Of a DNA stretch of 64,000 nt, positions 63,120-64,000 are shown piece after piece. Every line of letters starts with the position of its first letter. The stretch's first letter is position 1. The DNA lies in assembly GCF_041200175.1 (NCBI RefSeq), contig NZ_CP165728.1:310001-374000 (forward strand), read 5' to 3'. This stretch comes from Streptomyces sp. R33 (lineage in GTDB: Bacteria; Actinomycetota; Actinomycetes; Streptomycetales; Streptomycetaceae). The notes beneath the pieces were generated by a model that worked only from the letters and a program-made list of their open reading frames with translations, was not told where the DNA came from and did no database searches. The position numbers and the translations under genes were made by a program.

Positions 63120-64000
63120 GGCTTAGCCCCGACGGAGCTATCCTGGCGCACACGCCGTGCGAGGGCGGCCCGCCGCCTATCTGTCTCAGCCGGCGAAATG
63201 CCGAGCGTCGACCGGACGTGCCTGAAGAACTCCAGAATGTCTGCACACCATACACTTGGATTATCAAAAGAATTTTGGCGCGAGTAACGATGCGGTAGGT
63301 AGCCACCAGCGCACGTGAGCTGCTCGGGGCATACTCGGCAAGCAATTGGAAGGGGAAGACCGTCCATGATCACACGAGCGGCGAAGGACCGAGATGCGCC
63401 GAGTTCACTGAAGTCGGAACGCAACACGTTGAGTCCTGTCTTCCCCATGCCCTCTTCGCAGATCTTGAGCACATCCAACCCCTCGATCTCGCCATCAGCC
63501 TCGACAAAGGCATAGTTGGAGGGGGCATTTCCGAATGTCTCCACCACGCTGTCGCCACCCAAAACGAGTCTGGTAACGTTCCAAAAGTCTTGGATGTGGG
63601 GACCAGTAGGGTAGGAAGACAACCACTCATCGTATAGTGGAACAATGAAGTCTGCTGCCGGTGTTGGACCAAAGCGCTCGCGCAGATTCCCAATCGTGTC
63701 GTGCGTATAGTCAGGCCAAAGGTAGCTGATGCTCTGCGGGCTCAATGTCGCGAACTCGCGGTGGATGGGAAGCGGATCAACTCCCGGTTGAATTACCGCC
63801 AAGATGCCCCAGGGAATACCCGCCGCCCGGAGATATTGCAGCCCTCGCATGATCTTCTGATAAGACCCGCGTCCCCGGTGGTCTACCCTGTATCGATCAT
63901 GATCCGCCTCCAACCCGTCCAGACTTACTCCGACTCGGACATTGTGGCGGACGAAAACCTCGATCCAATTCGCATCGATCTTCGTACCGTTGGTCTGAAT
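63116..64000 (-). CDS. radical SAM/SPASM peptide maturase, partial
   Basis: The N-terminal part with the CxxxCxxC cluster lies beyond the right edge. What is seen starts with IQTNGTKIDANWIEVFV and VRVGVSLDGLEADHDRYR, both typical of SPASM-type radical SAM enzymes. The SPASM cysteines are present at the end (LKICEEGMGK, then CRVCPEQLTCAGGYLPHRYS and WCADILEFF). With the coupled HEXXH gene it resembles FxsB-type cyclophane-forming systems. The precursor peptide gene should lie just upstream, outside the window. Confidence 0.88.
   Translation of the reverse strand: MQTNGTKIDANWIEVFVRHNVRVGVSLDGLEADHDRYRVDHRGRGSYQKIMRGLQYLRAAGIPWGILAVIQPGVDPLPIHREFATLSPQSISYLWPDYTHDTIGNLRERFGPTPAADFIVPLYDEWLSSYPTGPHIQDFWNVTRLVLGGDSVVETFGNAPSNYAFVEADGEIEGLDVLKICEEGMGKTGLNVLRSDFSELGASRSFAARVIMDGLPLPIACRVCPEQLTCAGGYLPHRYSRQNSFDNPSVWCADILEFFRHVRSTLGISPAETDRRRAALARRVRQDSSVGAKP

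Overview
The window is very GC-rich actinobacterial DNA. Codon usage, GTG starts and protein families (DUF6233, DUF6207, replication-relaxation protein, MobF relaxase, NB-ARC/TPR protein, pentapeptide-repeat membrane protein, XRE and ArsR regulators) all point to Streptomyces or a close relative. No rRNA, tRNA or core-metabolism cluster is visible. The density of transposons, broken genes, relaxase and replication-type genes and defence genes suggests a chromosome arm, an integrated element or a large plasmid.

Layout. 1-4.6 kb: wreckage of a Tn7/Tn5053-type TniB-TniQ module, cut by an IS21 istB remnant and by an intact ISL3-family element with 8-bp target duplications. 4.7-16.3 kb: small accessory genes, an IS110 element, an IS5 remnant, a secreted HNH nuclease and three regulator genes, each next to a tiny membrane-protein gene. 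16.7-23.7 kb: a complete Tn3-family transposon (46-bp ends, 5-bp target duplication GATAT) inserted in a cbrC-family gene. It carries an NLR-like NB-ARC/TPR ATPase whose reading frame is coupled to the transposon resolvase. 24.2-28.3 kb: a second DDE transposase, then a two-gene cassette framed by 176-bp inverted repeats and abutting a broken Tn3 transposase. 28.4-38.8 kb: a Crp-like regulator with a membrane partner, a membrane-anchored Mrr-type nuclease, a pentapeptide-repeat protein, Ku, DUF6233 and a TRADD-N-associated membrane-domain protein. 38.9-40.8 kb: a TnpB nuclease gene immediately followed by a five-repeat orphan CRISPR array with I-E geometry (29-nt repeat, 32-nt spacer). 40.9-44.3 kb: an LRR protein and an IS21 element. 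44.5-53 kb: a plasmid-like block with a frameshifted MobF relaxase, a replication-relaxation protein, three kinds of short repeat clusters (possible oriT, origin or partition sites) and small genes. 53.3-57 kb: a three-gene Lamassu/ABC-3C-like defence operon (DUF4297 nuclease, winged-helix middle protein, Rad50-like ATPase). 57.2-61.9 kb: a 5'-truncated helicase, a perfect 216-bp tandem duplication, a methyltransferase and an aldo/keto reductase remnant. 61.9-64 kb: an HEXXH protein translationally coupled to a radical SAM/SPASM enzyme, a peptide-maturase pair that runs off the right edge.

Functionally the window reads as a defence- and mobility-rich accessory region. The best candidates for new biology are the NLR-like cargo coupled to a Tn3 resolvase, the inverted-repeat-framed cassette, the recurring regulator/tiny-membrane-protein pairs, the Lamassu-like operon and the radical SAM/HEXXH pair. 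All functional statements are inferred from sequence read by eye. No database search was run.
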